From NCBI GenBank assembly GCA_027066695.1, contig JAMONE010000146.1, positions 1-9,914 on the forward strand: a stretch of DNA of 9,914 nucleotides, written 5' to 3'. The notes below the pieces were generated by a model that worked only from the letters and a program-made list of their open reading frames with translations, did no database searches and was not told the origin of the DNA. The DNA is from Micavibrio sp. (GTDB taxonomy: Bacteria; Pseudomonadota; Alphaproteobacteria; Micavibrionales; Micavibrionaceae). Each line of letters begins with the position of its first letter. Within the stretch, counting starts at the first letter, position 1. Below, piece by piece: positions 1-5,842 of the stretch. The translations under genes were made by a program, and so were the position numbers.

Positions 1-274
1 CTCCGCCAGAATAAACGTCGATTTGCCCGTCAGTAATAACCAAAAGCGCGGTTTGTTGAGTGTTAAACTCAAAAGCTATCAACTTGCCATTCCCCGAAGC
101 TGCGTCAATATAGCTAAGCCCAAAGCGACGCTTTACCCCGCCCGTTGGATTGATAAATACATTACGAAGGGCTAGTGCGCCATTATCGTAAGCGCGTAAA
201 TCCCCCCGCCCAAGCAATTCTGAGGACACTTCACCTGCCGTGAACGTCGTTTTCATATCTCTAATACGTGTCAT
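1..274 (-). CDS. Tail tubular protein B-like (nozzle) protein, N-terminal part
   Basis: Reads from an ATG at 274 leftwards off the window edge, giving 91 codons. The product begins MTRIRDMKTTFTAGEVSSEL and continues with GRGDLRAYDNGALALRNV and NPTGGVKRRFGLSYID. The pattern FTAGEVS, G-R-D-L-x-x-Y-x-N-G, then P-x-GGV-x-RR-x-G is the usual start of T7 gp12-like tail tubular protein B and related phage stabilisation or structural proteins, which form the tail nozzle below the gp11 ring. AAGGAT about eight bases upstream serves as the ribosome binding site. The gene follows the gp11-like gene, as in T7, and two double-hairpin repeat units lie between them. Family members are usually several hundred residues long (T7 gp12 is 794 aa), so most of the gene lies outside. 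The assignment comes from motif memory and gene order; a generic phage structural protein is the alternative. Confidence 0.8.
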   Translation of the reverse strand, partial: MTRIRDMKTTFTAGEVSSELLGRGDLRAYDNGALALRNVFINPTGGVKRRFGLSYIDAASGNGKLIAFEFNTQQTALLVITDGQIDVYSGG

Positions 275-290
275 GATTTTATCCTTTATA

Positions 291-381
291 ATTTAAAAAC
301 GGAGCATTTGCTCCGAGCGTTCAGTCGAACGCTTTATGATTTAAGAGCGCGGCATTATCCGCGAGCGTTCAGTCGAACGCT
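291..381 (-). repeat. Double-hairpin repeat, two tandem units (GCGTTC type)
   Basis: On the plus strand, unit 1 starts ATTTAAAAAC, followed by hairpin A at 300-315 (CGGAGCA, TT, TGCTCCG) and hairpin B at 316-333 (AGCGTTC, AGTC, GAACGCT). Unit 2 has hairpin A at 348-363 (CGCGG...CCGCG) and hairpin B at 364-381 with the same sequence as in unit 1. On the minus strand each hairpin A is followed by a T-rich stretch (GTTTTTAAAT after unit 1, CTCTTAAAT after unit 2). The array lies between the gp11-like and gp12-like genes. Confidence 0.9.
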
Positions 382-413
382 TTATTTTTTTCGTCATTCC
401 AACGCGCCCCCTC

Positions 414-441
414 TCGTCATTTCTGCGAAGGCAGGAATCTA
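414..441. repeat. Dispersed-type hairpin repeat (CGTCATT...GGAATCT)
   Basis: CGTCATTTCTGCGAAGGCAG followed by GAATCTA resembles the widespread bacterial intergenic element with consensus near GTCATTCCCGCGAAAGCGGGAATC. The stem TTTCTGC/GCAGGAA has one G-T pair and a GAAG loop. It ends five bases before the last base of the gp11-like gene, so in that transcript it would form a 3' hairpin. It is probably a member of the GAAA/TTTC-loop family seen at 3431-3508 and 4217-4276. Confidence 0.6.
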
Positions 442-445
442 TAAA

Positions 446-1012
446 TCACCGAACATCAATAAGCGTAAAATCCTCGAGTGCATTTGGAGTATCTTGTTGA
501 GCGTCAATTTGCCTTGCTCGCATATATTCTTTTTCTGCCATAGAAAACATTGCTTCGGCGCGAGAAGTATTTTCCGTTACGGGAATGGTAAACTCTGCCG
601 ATAATCTTGTGATTAACGCTTGGTCAAAATATGGTGGGAAGCTCTCTTGCGTCGGACGGTAAACATAACTAAGCACTACATCGGGCGCATTAGTGTGAAG
701 CACTCCGCCTGCAATTCTATAATTAAGCCCTCGCCCGCGTGTCCCCGATCCTGCACTAAGTGCGCGCAAGAAATCATTGGGAAGCGCGTAAGCATAGTCA
801 TAATCCGCCACAGGAGTAGTTACAAGCTGGTTAAGCACAACTTGCCCACTGGCAAACCCCCACGCATAAGCCGAAAGCAGAGCGTCGCGCACGCTATCGA
901 ACAACGCTCCTGCGATCTCGCTTTCTGCGCTGCCATCGTTAAAACTAGTAATAGGCGCTGCGCCAATTCTTATTAATGCGCGGCTGCAAAGCGCGATATC
1001 TGATAATGCCAT
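446..1012 (-). CDS. Tail tubular protein A-like protein (T7 gp11 type)
   Basis: 188 aa, close to T7 gp11 (196 aa). In T7-like virions this protein forms the ring between portal and nozzle. The N-terminus MALSDIALCSRALIRIGAAP followed by ITSFNDGSAESEIAGALFDS is the hallmark opening of the family (LCNxALxxIGxxxIxSFxDxSxEAxxC). The middle holds Y-A-W-G-F-A and ALPNDFLRAL, and the C-terminal third has FDQALITRLSAEFTIPVTEN, also family-typical. AAGGAG lies just upstream of the ATG. The gene sits between the 79-aa post-capsid gene and the gp12-like gene, exactly where gp11 homologues lie. Double-hairpin arrays flank it on both sides, two units each. Assignment by motif and order is strong; the ring role is taken from the family. 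Confidence 0.88.
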   Translation of the reverse strand: MALSDIALCSRALIRIGAAPITSFNDGSAESEIAGALFDSVRDALLSAYAWGFASGQVVLNQLVTTPVADYDYAYALPNDFLRALSAGSGTRGRGLNYRIAGGVLHTNAPDVVLSYVYRPTQESFPPYFDQALITRLSAEFTIPVTENTSRAEAMFSMAEKEYMRARQIDAQQDTPNALEDFTLIDVR

Positions 1013-1030
1013 TTTATTTCTCCTTGTAGG

Positions 1031-1117
1031 TTTAAAAACGTGGCATTTGCCACGAGCGTTCAGTCAAACGCTTTTAATTTTTACGGCGAATTGTCGCCGA
1101 GCGTTCAGTCAAACGCT
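1031..1117 (-). repeat. Double-hairpin repeat, two tandem units (GCGTT type)
   Basis: Unit 1: TTTAAAAA, hairpin A at 1039-1054 (CGTGGCA, TT, TGCCACG), hairpin B at 1055-1072 (AGCGTT, CAGTCA, AACGCT). Unit 2: hairpin A at 1084-1099 (CGGCGA, ATTG, TCGCCG) and the same hairpin B at 1100-1117. Both A stems are perfectly paired although they differ at several positions, so the changes compensate. Hairpin B carries A where the 291-381 array has G, which shortens the stem by one pair. It lies directly upstream of the ribosome binding site of the gp11-like gene. Confidence 0.9.
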
Positions 1118-1141
1118 TGTAGGTTTAAAAGCTAAAAGCAA

Positions 1142-1173
1142 CAGCCCCCCACTCTATAAAGAATAAGGGGCTG
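1142..1173 (-). terminator. Possible terminator hairpin after the 79-aa gene
   Basis: CAGCCCC at 1142-1148 pairs with GGGGCTG at 1167-1173 across an 18-nt loop. Read on the minus strand the hairpin is followed by TTGCTTTTAGCTTTTAAA, a broken T-rich tract. It lies about 60 bases past the stop of the 79-aa gene. The stem is good but the loop is long and the T run is interrupted, so it may be a weak terminator or a 3'-protecting hairpin. Confidence 0.4.
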
Positions 1174-1232
1174 CACTTGAATAAAGGGGAGTTTAGCCAG
1201 AACACTAAATGCTGCGACCCTTTATTAATTAC

Positions 1233-1472
1233 TTATATATAAGCAGCAATAGTCACGCTGCTTCCGTCATTGCCTGTCACCACATAAAATGTAGTTGTGG
1301 GCGTACCATCGGTATCAACATTAGCGATAATAAGGTCATTAACGCGCAGCATATCTACTGCATTATCAAGATAACCTGCGGTGGTAACAGAGGCATCCAC
1401 AGTTGTGTAATGCCATAGGGTAAAGTTATTTGCGTACGCAAGTACGCTTAAATCAGATGAAGCATAAGCCAT
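1233..1472 (-). CDS. Small phage protein directly downstream of the capsid gene
   Basis: 79 aa, MAYASSDLSVLAYANNFTLW at the start, then HYTTVDASV, AGYLDNAVDMLRVNDLI and TFYVVTGNDGSSVTI. Short proteins with this A/S-SSDLSVLAYANGFTLWHY opening and a D-M-L-R-x-x-D core are common directly after the major capsid gene in podoviruses and related prophages. The role is not established as far as I know. Position and size would suit a head decoration or stabilisation protein, which is inference only. AAGGAGA lies seven bases before the ATG. One double-hairpin unit separates it from the capsid gene, and a hairpin at 1142-1173 follows it. Confidence 0.82.
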   Translation of the reverse strand: MAYASSDLSVLAYANNFTLWHYTTVDASVTTAGYLDNAVDMLRVNDLIIANVDTDGTPTTTFYVVTGNDGSSVTIAAYI

Positions 1473-1490
1473 TGATTTCTCCTTTTGAGT

Positions 1491-1534
1491 TTTTAAAAGC
1501 GGAGCATTTGCTCCGAGGGTGAGGTCTCACCCTT
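1491..1534 (-). repeat. Double-hairpin repeat, single unit (GGGTGA type)
   Basis: Hairpin A at 1500-1515 (CGGAGCA, TT, TGCTCCG) is identical to the A hairpin at 300-315, but it is joined to the other B type at 1516-1533 (AGGGTGAG, GT, CTCACCCT). This shows that A and B halves assort independently. It lies between the capsid gene and the 79-aa gene. A further TTAAAAAACG at 1539-1548 starts what may be a diverged neighbour leading into the long hairpin at 1547-1610. Confidence 0.85.
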
Positions 1535-1546
1535 TGGGTTAAAAAA

Positions 1547-1610
1547 CGTGGCTAGGCAAATTACGGCGTAGCGTATATTTCATACGTAAGCCGCAATTTA
1601 ACAACGCCAC
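1547..1610 (-). other. Long imperfect hairpin just past the capsid gene
   Basis: GTGGC at 1548-1552 pairs with GCCAC at 1606-1610, and inside it CGGC at 1564-1567 pairs with GCCG at 1590-1593, enclosing TA/TA and CGTAT/ATACG around an ATTTC loop. Read on the minus strand it starts about 22 bases after the capsid stop codon and ends in CCACGTTTTTTAA, so it may act as a terminator or a 3'-end stabiliser for the capsid message. The T run after the outer stem supports a terminator. Confidence 0.5.
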
Positions 1611-1632
1611 AGTGAAACGATGGAAGCTATTT

Positions 1633-2466
1633 CTAATCTGGTGTTTCATCGCAATTAATAACCACAATTCCAGCTTCATCAATAAGACCTGCGCCTTGGC
1701 TCATCATATTATTGACGAAATGAGCAGCTCTATCACCGTGCCATGAGATATCACTTTGAACATCCGAAGCAGCCGCATGGCCTACCGCTGTTTTATGGTA
1801 GTAGTAACAAGAGCGGATATCATTTACATCAACAGGCAAGCCTGAATGAGGGATGAAAATCGTACCTAGGAACATCTTTGCTTGGGTAATATTGGCAAAT
1901 GGCAAAGCTTCCGCGCCGATGTAATCTGCGTTAACAAATTCATCAACAGCAAGTAAATCGCTCCATTGTTTCCAACCAACAACGCAATAACGCTGCCCGT
2001 CATCGGGAACATCATTTTCACCGAAAGTCTCGAATGCGCCCAAGACTTTATCCTTGGTCATACCGATATTACCATCTGCAATCACATTAGTAGCCGCGCC
2101 GCTTAGAGCGTTAATAATAAGCTCATCAGTTTTACGACCAAGAGCATGCGCCCCTGCATTTGCGATAACTTGACGCTCATCAATATTGGTTTTTAGCTCA
2201 TCCAAACGATCTACCCAGTCACCTGCGTAATAATCGGATAAAATCACCTCAATATTAGAATGATCCAAATTCATAACTGGAACCATGCCATGAGTTGCTT
2301 TCGTGCTGGCCGTGCCTGTTCCAACTTTTTGGAATACGGCGCTAGAGCCATTTACTTCTGGTATTGTACGTACAGTGTTTCTAAGTTTTGAACCCTGACG
2401 TTGGTAAGCTTCATGCACTTCGCGTTCGAACTGCTTAATGAAAGCCTGATCTATTGTAGTAGACAT
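1633..2466 (-). CDS. Major capsid protein
   Basis: 277 aa from the ATG at 2466. It begins MSTTIDQAFIKQFEREVHEA and continues YQRQGSKLRNTVR, then shows K-x-T-H-G-x-x-P and SDYYAGDWVDRLDELKTNID, DERQVIANAGAHALGRKTDE and, near the end, HFVNNMMSQGAGLIDEAGIV. This layout matches the phage capsid family found beside T7-like portals in proteobacterial podoviruses (T7 gp10A is 345 aa, so this is on the short side but normal for the family). It forms the icosahedral shell. AGAGGT lies seven bases before 2466. An in-frame ATG at 2535 exists but adds 23 Lys-rich residues, sits in a hairpin and lacks a ribosome binding site, so I reject it. Unusually, the gene does not follow scaffold directly: a 1-kb stretch with a plus-strand PilZ gene lies between. 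Confidence 0.9.
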   Translation of the reverse strand: MSTTIDQAFIKQFEREVHEAYQRQGSKLRNTVRTIPEVNGSSAVFQKVGTGTASTKATHGMVPVMNLDHSNIEVILSDYYAGDWVDRLDELKTNIDERQVIANAGAHALGRKTDELIINALSGAATNVIADGNIGMTKDKVLGAFETFGENDVPDDGQRYCVVGWKQWSDLLAVDEFVNADYIGAEALPFANITQAKMFLGTIFIPHSGLPVDVNDIRSCYYYHKTAVGHAAASDVQSDISWHGDRAAHFVNNMMSQGAGLIDEAGIVVINCDETPD

Positions 2467-2649
2467 TGTAAACCTCTTTCTTTTGGTTTGAGTTTTTAAG
2501 AAAAAGCCACCCTTAGTTATCTTTATTATTTTCACGTCCTAACGGACGCCTCGCACTTGCTCGGTACAATTTTCATTAAAATGAAAATCACTATTGATGA
2601 ACAAAACTACGATTCGCCGTAAAAATTAATAAAGGCCAAACGGAGGCGT

Positions 2650-2685
2650 AAAAAATCCGAAGCAACAAAAATTCATTACTTCGGA
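2650..2685 (-). terminator. Intrinsic terminator-like hairpin upstream of the capsid gene
   Basis: On the minus strand TCCGAAG (2685-2679) pairs with CTTCGGA (2662-2656) across a 16-nt loop and is followed by TTTTTT (2655-2650). This is the form of an intrinsic terminator for transcription coming from the scaffold side. If active, the capsid gene would need its own promoter between 2650 and 2467. Confidence 0.5.
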
Positions 2686-2861
2686 GGACAAAAACCTAAA
2701 AAGGCATGTGTAAAACATGTTATCTACTAGGTAATTAAATTGAAACCACACTGGATTTTGAGTAATATAAGACTCGAAAGTCGTAATTATGGCGTTGATA
2801 TGGACAATATAGGAATTAATTCCTGTAAAGTCAAGCTATTTTTCACTTTTTATCTATAAAT

Positions 2862-2890
2862 TTGACAAATAATTAATTTCGCCTTAATTT
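2862..2890 (+). promoter_or_regulatory. Candidate promoter of the PilZ gene
   Basis: TTGACA at 2862-2867 is a perfect -35 match. A 17-bp spacer leads to TAATTT (2885-2890), a poor -10. It is 52 bases upstream of the PilZ ATG and in AT-rich DNA. The palindrome GGAATTAATTCC ends 38 bases before the -35. Only the -35 is convincing. Confidence 0.35.
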
Positions 2891-2941
2891 CGCCAAAAAA
2901 ATATCTTAAGATTTTTACATAAACGGATATAGGGATATAAA

Positions 2942-3331
2942 ATGTTTAGTAAAGCAGTTTCACCTCTACAATATAGCGATCAAAAAGAAAACATGATGCA
3001 AAAGCGACAAAGCATGCGACGAGCAGAAGATCACTGCGTAAGTATTATCGACGGGCAAATGCATCCTGTTGAAAATTGGAGCGACGGTGGCCTGCTTGTT
3101 ACTGCGGATGAACGCCTATTTGCAATTGGCCAAGCTTGCACCTTCACATTGAAATTCAAGCTCCGTGATGAAATAATGGAAGTTGATCATAATGCTAAAG
3201 TTATCCGCAAAGCCTCGAATAAAGTTGCTCTGCAATTTCTACCTTTAACAAAAAAGGTGCAAGCTGGTTTTCAAAAAATCATTGATGACCATGTTACACA
3301 ACGTTTTGCAGACTCTCACGCCATCACCTAA
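2942..3331 (+). CDS. PilZ-domain protein, putative c-di-GMP receptor (moron)
   Basis: 129 aa single-domain protein. RQSMR (residues 22-26) matches the RxxxR element and NWSDGG (residues 45-50) the [D/N]xSxxG element that together hold c-di-GMP in PilZ domains, at the usual spacing. Strands GQACTFTLKF, EVDHNAKVIRK and NKVALQFLPL follow in PilZ order. A cytosolic, signal-responsive adaptor is the expected role; the partner is unknown. The first 19 residues are probably disordered, and Met18 or Met19 are possible alternative starts, but AGGG seven bases before 2942 supports the chosen ATG. It is the only plus-strand gene inside the virion cluster, splitting scaffold from capsid, with its own candidate promoter and hairpins after it. 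That is how phage cargo genes (morons) are arranged; host motility or exopolysaccharide control during lysogeny is a guess. Confidence 0.8.
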   Translation: MFSKAVSPLQYSDQKENMMQKRQSMRRAEDHCVSIIDGQMHPVENWSDGGLLVTADERLFAIGQACTFTLKFKLRDEIMEVDHNAKVIRKASNKVALQFLPLTKKVQAGFQKIIDDHVTQRFADSHAIT

Positions 3332-3362
3332 TAGGTCTTTGTTGACATATGGCGGAGATGGC

Positions 3363-3410
3363 ATGTTTGATGATGATAAAATAGAAGTTCAAACAGTTGA
3401 ACTTGCCTAA
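3363..3410 (+). CDS. Possible 15-residue leader-like peptide
   Basis: ATG at 3363 opens MFDDDKIEVQTVELA and stops at TAA 3408-3410. GGAG at 3354-3357 is five bases upstream, a good ribosome binding site, and the stop codon lies in a hairpin. I recognise no family. It could be a real short peptide in the PilZ transcript, the remnant of a larger gene, or chance. Confidence 0.2.
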   Translation: MFDDDKIEVQTVELA

Positions 3411-3430
3411 ACGGCAAAAACACCCAATTC

Positions 3431-3455
3431 AGCATCTCCGAGAAATCGGAGATCC
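3431..3455. repeat. GAAA-loop hairpin repeat, copy 1
   Basis: AGC then ATCTCCGA-GAAA-TCGGAGAT (3434-3453) then CC. The 8-bp perfect stem is capped by a GAAA tetraloop. It is nearly identical, in opposite orientation, to the copy at 4253-4276 that overlaps the end of the portal gene. Confidence 0.75.
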
Positions 3456-3485
3456 ATCCATATTATTCACCAGTAAGTAAGTTAG

Positions 3486-3508
3486 CCCCCCTCTTTCGAG
3501 GGGATGCT
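3486..3508. repeat. TTTC-loop hairpin repeat, copy 2
   Basis: CCCCTC (3488-3493), TTTC, GAGGGG (3498-3503), then ATGCT. It shares the GGGGATGCT end and the TTTC loop with the copies at 4217-4240 and 4253-4276, with different but still paired stem bases. On the minus strand it lies about 20 bases after the scaffold stop and could protect or end that message. Confidence 0.65.
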
Positions 3509-3525
3509 ATTACTGAAATTTTCAA

Positions 3526-4182
3526 TTACTTACCATACAAGCTTTCAAAACCTTGCGTAACTTTTGCAATATATGCAGGGTCTTTTTCTTTCCAATATTT
3601 AGGATCACGCATCATAGAGCTTAGCTCTGCGTTATCAATTGCACCTACACTTTTAGAATTAGCGCGTTGCAAGCTTGGCTCATCGCCTTTCATCATACGG
3701 TGAAGCGCAATCACGCCTTCATAAGAACTCGATAAATTATCAAGCACATCTTCGGGTAGATTCTTTTGTCCAAACGCTAGTAACTGACGAGATATTTCCT
3801 TCCATTGAGTAGCTCCTCCGAAATAATTAACAAGCTTTTCCACTTCCGCATCCGCCTTATAATCCGCCGACATATCTTGAACCATCGGCATCATTTTTTC
3901 TGCGGCAAGGTCATAAACTTCTTGCGCTTGATCTTGGGTAAAGCCCTTATCATGCAAGCGCTGGTTTATTTCCTCGTCCGCTTCGAACATACCATGAGAG
4001 CAATCAATACAATAATCATCAGATGTTTTAGGCTTTGACGGCATTGTCGAGAGCCGTTTTTCAAGCTCGTTATATGATTTAGCAAGCAAATCAATTTGTA
4101 CTTCACCTGTTTCAGGGTCTTTGAATTTACTCGGCACTTCTTCGTTTAGTAGGTTTTCTTGTGTTGTTTCTTCATGTTTCAT
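3526..4182 (-). CDS. Capsid assembly scaffolding protein
   Basis: 218 aa, acidic and predicted mostly helical. After a variable N-terminus (about residues 1-60) it shows KGFTQDQAQEVYDLAAEKMM, VEKLVNYFGGATQWKEISRQ, LLAFGQKNLPEDVLDNLSSS and YEGVIALHRMM, ending MMRDPKYWKEKDPAYIAKVT then QGFESLYGK. These blocks are characteristic of scaffold proteins beside T7-like portals; T7 gp9 is longer (307 aa). It guides procapsid assembly and leaves before packaging. GGAGA lies eight bases before the ATG. Only 64 bases separate it from portal, and that gap holds a TTTC-type hairpin rather than double-hairpin units. Two Cys in DYCIDCSHGMF are unusual for a scaffold but I draw no conclusion from them. Confidence 0.85.
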   Translation of the reverse strand: MKHEETTQENLLNEEVPSKFKDPETGEVQIDLLAKSYNELEKRLSTMPSKPKTSDDYCIDCSHGMFEADEEINQRLHDKGFTQDQAQEVYDLAAEKMMPMVQDMSADYKADAEVEKLVNYFGGATQWKEISRQLLAFGQKNLPEDVLDNLSSSYEGVIALHRMMKGDEPSLQRANSKSVGAIDNAELSSMMRDPKYWKEKDPAYIAKVTQGFESLYGK

Positions 4183-4216
4183 TTTATAGTCTCCTTTTTT
4201 AATAATTAATTACAAA

Positions 4217-4241
4217 AGCATCCCCATGAAAATGGGGATCT
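4217..4241. repeat. GAAA/TTTC-loop hairpin repeat, copy 3 (portal-scaffold gap)
   Basis: AGC then ATCCCCAT-GAAA-ATGGGGAT (4220-4239) then CT. The 8-bp stem is perfect. On the minus strand it reads as a TTTC-loop hairpin followed by GCTTTTGTAATT, a weak terminator or attenuator form between portal and scaffold. Confidence 0.75.
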
Positions 4242-4246
4242 ATTTT

Positions 4247-5821
4247 TTACTGGGTCTCCGATTTCTCGGAGATGCTGTAAGGGGTCGTTTCAATATTAGT
4301 TTCTTCAATTTCGGGTAATATCTCAGGCAAAATCTCACTCTTTATCAAATCGCTTGGCACAGCCAGAGCCTCCCCTAAAAAGCGCACAGCGGCTGGTATA
4401 TCAACGCTCATAGAAGCTTGCTCGCCCATAGCCATAACCGAATTTAGCCAGCTAAGTGTGTTTTGGACATTGCGCTGACCTTGCGCTCTTGCTAGCGGTG
4501 AGCGGTAATCCACCGCTACCAAACGCCCATCAAGCGCAATATCGGGGATTTCTCCGCGCCGCTTTAAAATCGCAAAGGCACGCTGGATTAGCGGGGTTAA
4601 CAGCTCTGATTGCAGCCTTCCATATGTTGCGCCAAGTATCAAAGACATCTCAGCAGAGCGCTCTAGCACCTCGGTTGCGCTCATACGTGCGCCCATAACA
4701 GGGGCAAGCTTATCAGTTAGCATTGCATGGCGAATACTCGATTGTAGCCTCTCCAACATCAATTGCGAGACATCAAAACGCCCTGGCATATCAAGTGGCT
4801 GTAACCCTTTTGATCCCACAGCTTTGGGAATAATACTCCCCGGTGTTAGCTCTATATTGGCAGGGTTTAAAACCCCGTCATCATCAGCTTGCCAAATTCC
4901 TGTTACCGCAATCGAGGCGTTTTTCAAGATTAACTCAACAACCTTATTTGCCGTTTTAATATCTGGCAAAGCCTTCATCACAGGCGATCTACCGTAAATT
5001 TCCCCGGGGGATTTAAGCCAACGGAAAGCAACAATAGGCGATTGATTAAACGTTCCTGATTTCAAAATCACAGGATTTTCAAGATCATCGGCTAACACAG
5101 CCATATAATCATAAACAAGCTGATTAGGAACAACGCATTCCAGCACATCAAAGCGGCTTTGCGGATCTTTGCTCGCTTGTTTGATAATATCAGATGGGAT
5201 TTCCGCAAATGGATAGCGGCTTGTTAACTGCTCGAAAGTCATGGGAATTGTTCTAAATCCGCCATCAAGATAACCGTTAATGCCCTCCTCCAGCACTATT
5301 TGCGATAATGGCACGGCGTTGAATTTAAACGCGGAAAATGTTCCTACTTCGGCTTCTTCAAATGATAAAGCCGCCGTCCCGCCAACTACCAAGTCCAAAT
5401 AGCATTGATGTATTTCCACCGCGAAATTAGAGCGATCAAAATGCGCTTGAATAGTTTTTGCTGCTTTTTCCAATACGGGCGCAAGCGCGTCCGCCTCGGC
5501 AGGCGAAAGATCAGGGCCGGGTTTAAGGCCAAACCATCCCGACCAAATCGGGGTTAAGTTACCAAGCAAGCTTGCCGCGAGTTGGTCGGCCGCGTCCATA
5601 GCCGTAGCATCATAAACCTTATTTGTGCGCTCCTTACCAATTGGCATATCACCAGAAAAGCCACCGCGCTGCGGCAAGGCATAATCATAGCAATCATCCC
5701 AAAGATTTGCCCATTCATCACGACGCTTTTTCGCGGCCTGATAACGATTTACAAGCTCTTTGGCTTTCATTAGATCATCATTTTGATCTGGCTCTTTTAC
5801 TTTAAAATTATCTGTAATCAT
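4247..5821 (-). CDS. Portal protein (T7 gp8-like head-tail connector)
   Basis: 524 aa, matching T7 gp8 (536 aa) and the head-to-tail connecting protein family. Twelve copies form the vertex through which DNA enters and leaves. Family marks are RYQAAKKRRDEWANLWDDCY followed by DYALPQRGGF, VYDATAMDAADQLAASLLGN with LTPIWSGWF, FNAVPLSQIVLEE, the core IVAFRWLKSPGEIYGRSPVM then KALPDIKTANKV, and RMSATEVLERSAEMSLILGA. All are in family order. Upstream, only a weak AAAGAAAG-type ribosome binding site is seen, which is poorer than those of its neighbours. Five double-hairpin units lie between it and the 78-aa gene, the longest array in the window. The last residues (SISEKSETQ) are encoded by a GAAA-loop hairpin repeat, so the natural C-terminus was probably altered by repeat insertion. 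Confidence 0.93.
   Translation of the reverse strand: MITDNFKVKEPDQNDDLMKAKELVNRYQAAKKRRDEWANLWDDCYDYALPQRGGFSGDMPIGKERTNKVYDATAMDAADQLAASLLGNLTPIWSGWFGLKPGPDLSPAEADALAPVLEKAAKTIQAHFDRSNFAVEIHQCYLDLVVGGTAALSFEEAEVGTFSAFKFNAVPLSQIVLEEGINGYLDGGFRTIPMTFEQLTSRYPFAEIPSDIIKQASKDPQSRFDVLECVVPNQLVYDYMAVLADDLENPVILKSGTFNQSPIVAFRWLKSPGEIYGRSPVMKALPDIKTANKVVELILKNASIAVTGIWQADDDGVLNPANIELTPGSIIPKAVGSKGLQPLDMPGRFDVSQLMLERLQSSIRHAMLTDKLAPVMGARMSATEVLERSAEMSLILGATYGRLQSELLTPLIQRAFAILKRRGEIPDIALDGRLVAVDYRSPLARAQGQRNVQNTLSWLNSVMAMGEQASMSVDIPAAVRFLGEALAVPSDLIKSEILPEILPEIEETNIETTPYSISEKSETQ
4253..4276. repeat. TTTC-loop hairpin repeat, copy 4, inside the portal 3' end
   Basis: TCTCCGA (4255-4261), TTTC, TCGGAGA (4266-4272), then TGCT. 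Read as minus strand it is AGCATCTCCGAG then AAATCGGAGACCC, matching the copy at 3431-3455 at 22 of 23 positions in opposite orientation. It encodes portal residues SISEKSET just before the stop. Confidence 0.75.
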
Positions 5822-5842
5822 AACTTTTATTCTTTCTTTAAG

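Larger units (their letters stand above)
2467..2941. other. Gene-free stretch between capsid and PilZ genes, rich in hairpins
   Basis: I see no convincing gene here. It holds the capsid ribosome binding site, a small hairpin CGTCC-TAAC-GGACG (2535-2548), a 20-bp near-perfect palindrome ATTTTCATT-AA-AATGAAAAT (2569-2588), a terminator-like hairpin on the minus strand (2650-2685), a GCATGT/ACATGT inverted repeat near 2703-2721, the palindrome GGAATTAATTCC (2812-2823) and a candidate plus-strand promoter (2862-2890). The palindrome at 2569-2588 could be an operator. A weak minus-strand promoter for the capsid gene is possible at TTGTTC...TTTAAT around 2574-2603. No tRNA was recognised. Confidence 0.5.
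3332..3525. other. Hairpin-rich gap between the convergent PilZ and scaffold genes
   Basis: It holds four consecutive stems: AAGTTCAA-ACAG-TTGAACTT (3385-3404), TTGCC-TAAAC-GGCAA followed by AAAA (3403-3417), ATCTCCGA-GAAA-TCGGAGAT (3434-3453) and CCCCTC-TTTC-GAGGGG (3488-3503). They probably serve as bidirectional 3' ends for the PilZ and scaffold transcripts. A 15-codon reading frame with a ribosome binding site lies at 3363-3410. Confidence 0.5.

Noticed and set aside
620..976. 118-codon plus-strand reading frame opposite the gp11-like gene
   Set aside because: The minus strand encodes a family-matching tail protein; the plus-strand product is Cys/Arg-rich and unlike any family I know.
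2467..2535. Upstream ATG at 2535 as the capsid start
   Set aside because: It adds a Lys-rich tail unlike the family, starts in a hairpin and has no ribosome binding site, while 2466 has AGAGGT at good spacing.
2536..2941. tRNA or known structured RNA in the gap before PilZ
   Set aside because: I found no T-loop GTTCGA with a matching acceptor stem and no familiar riboswitch pattern, only separate short hairpins.
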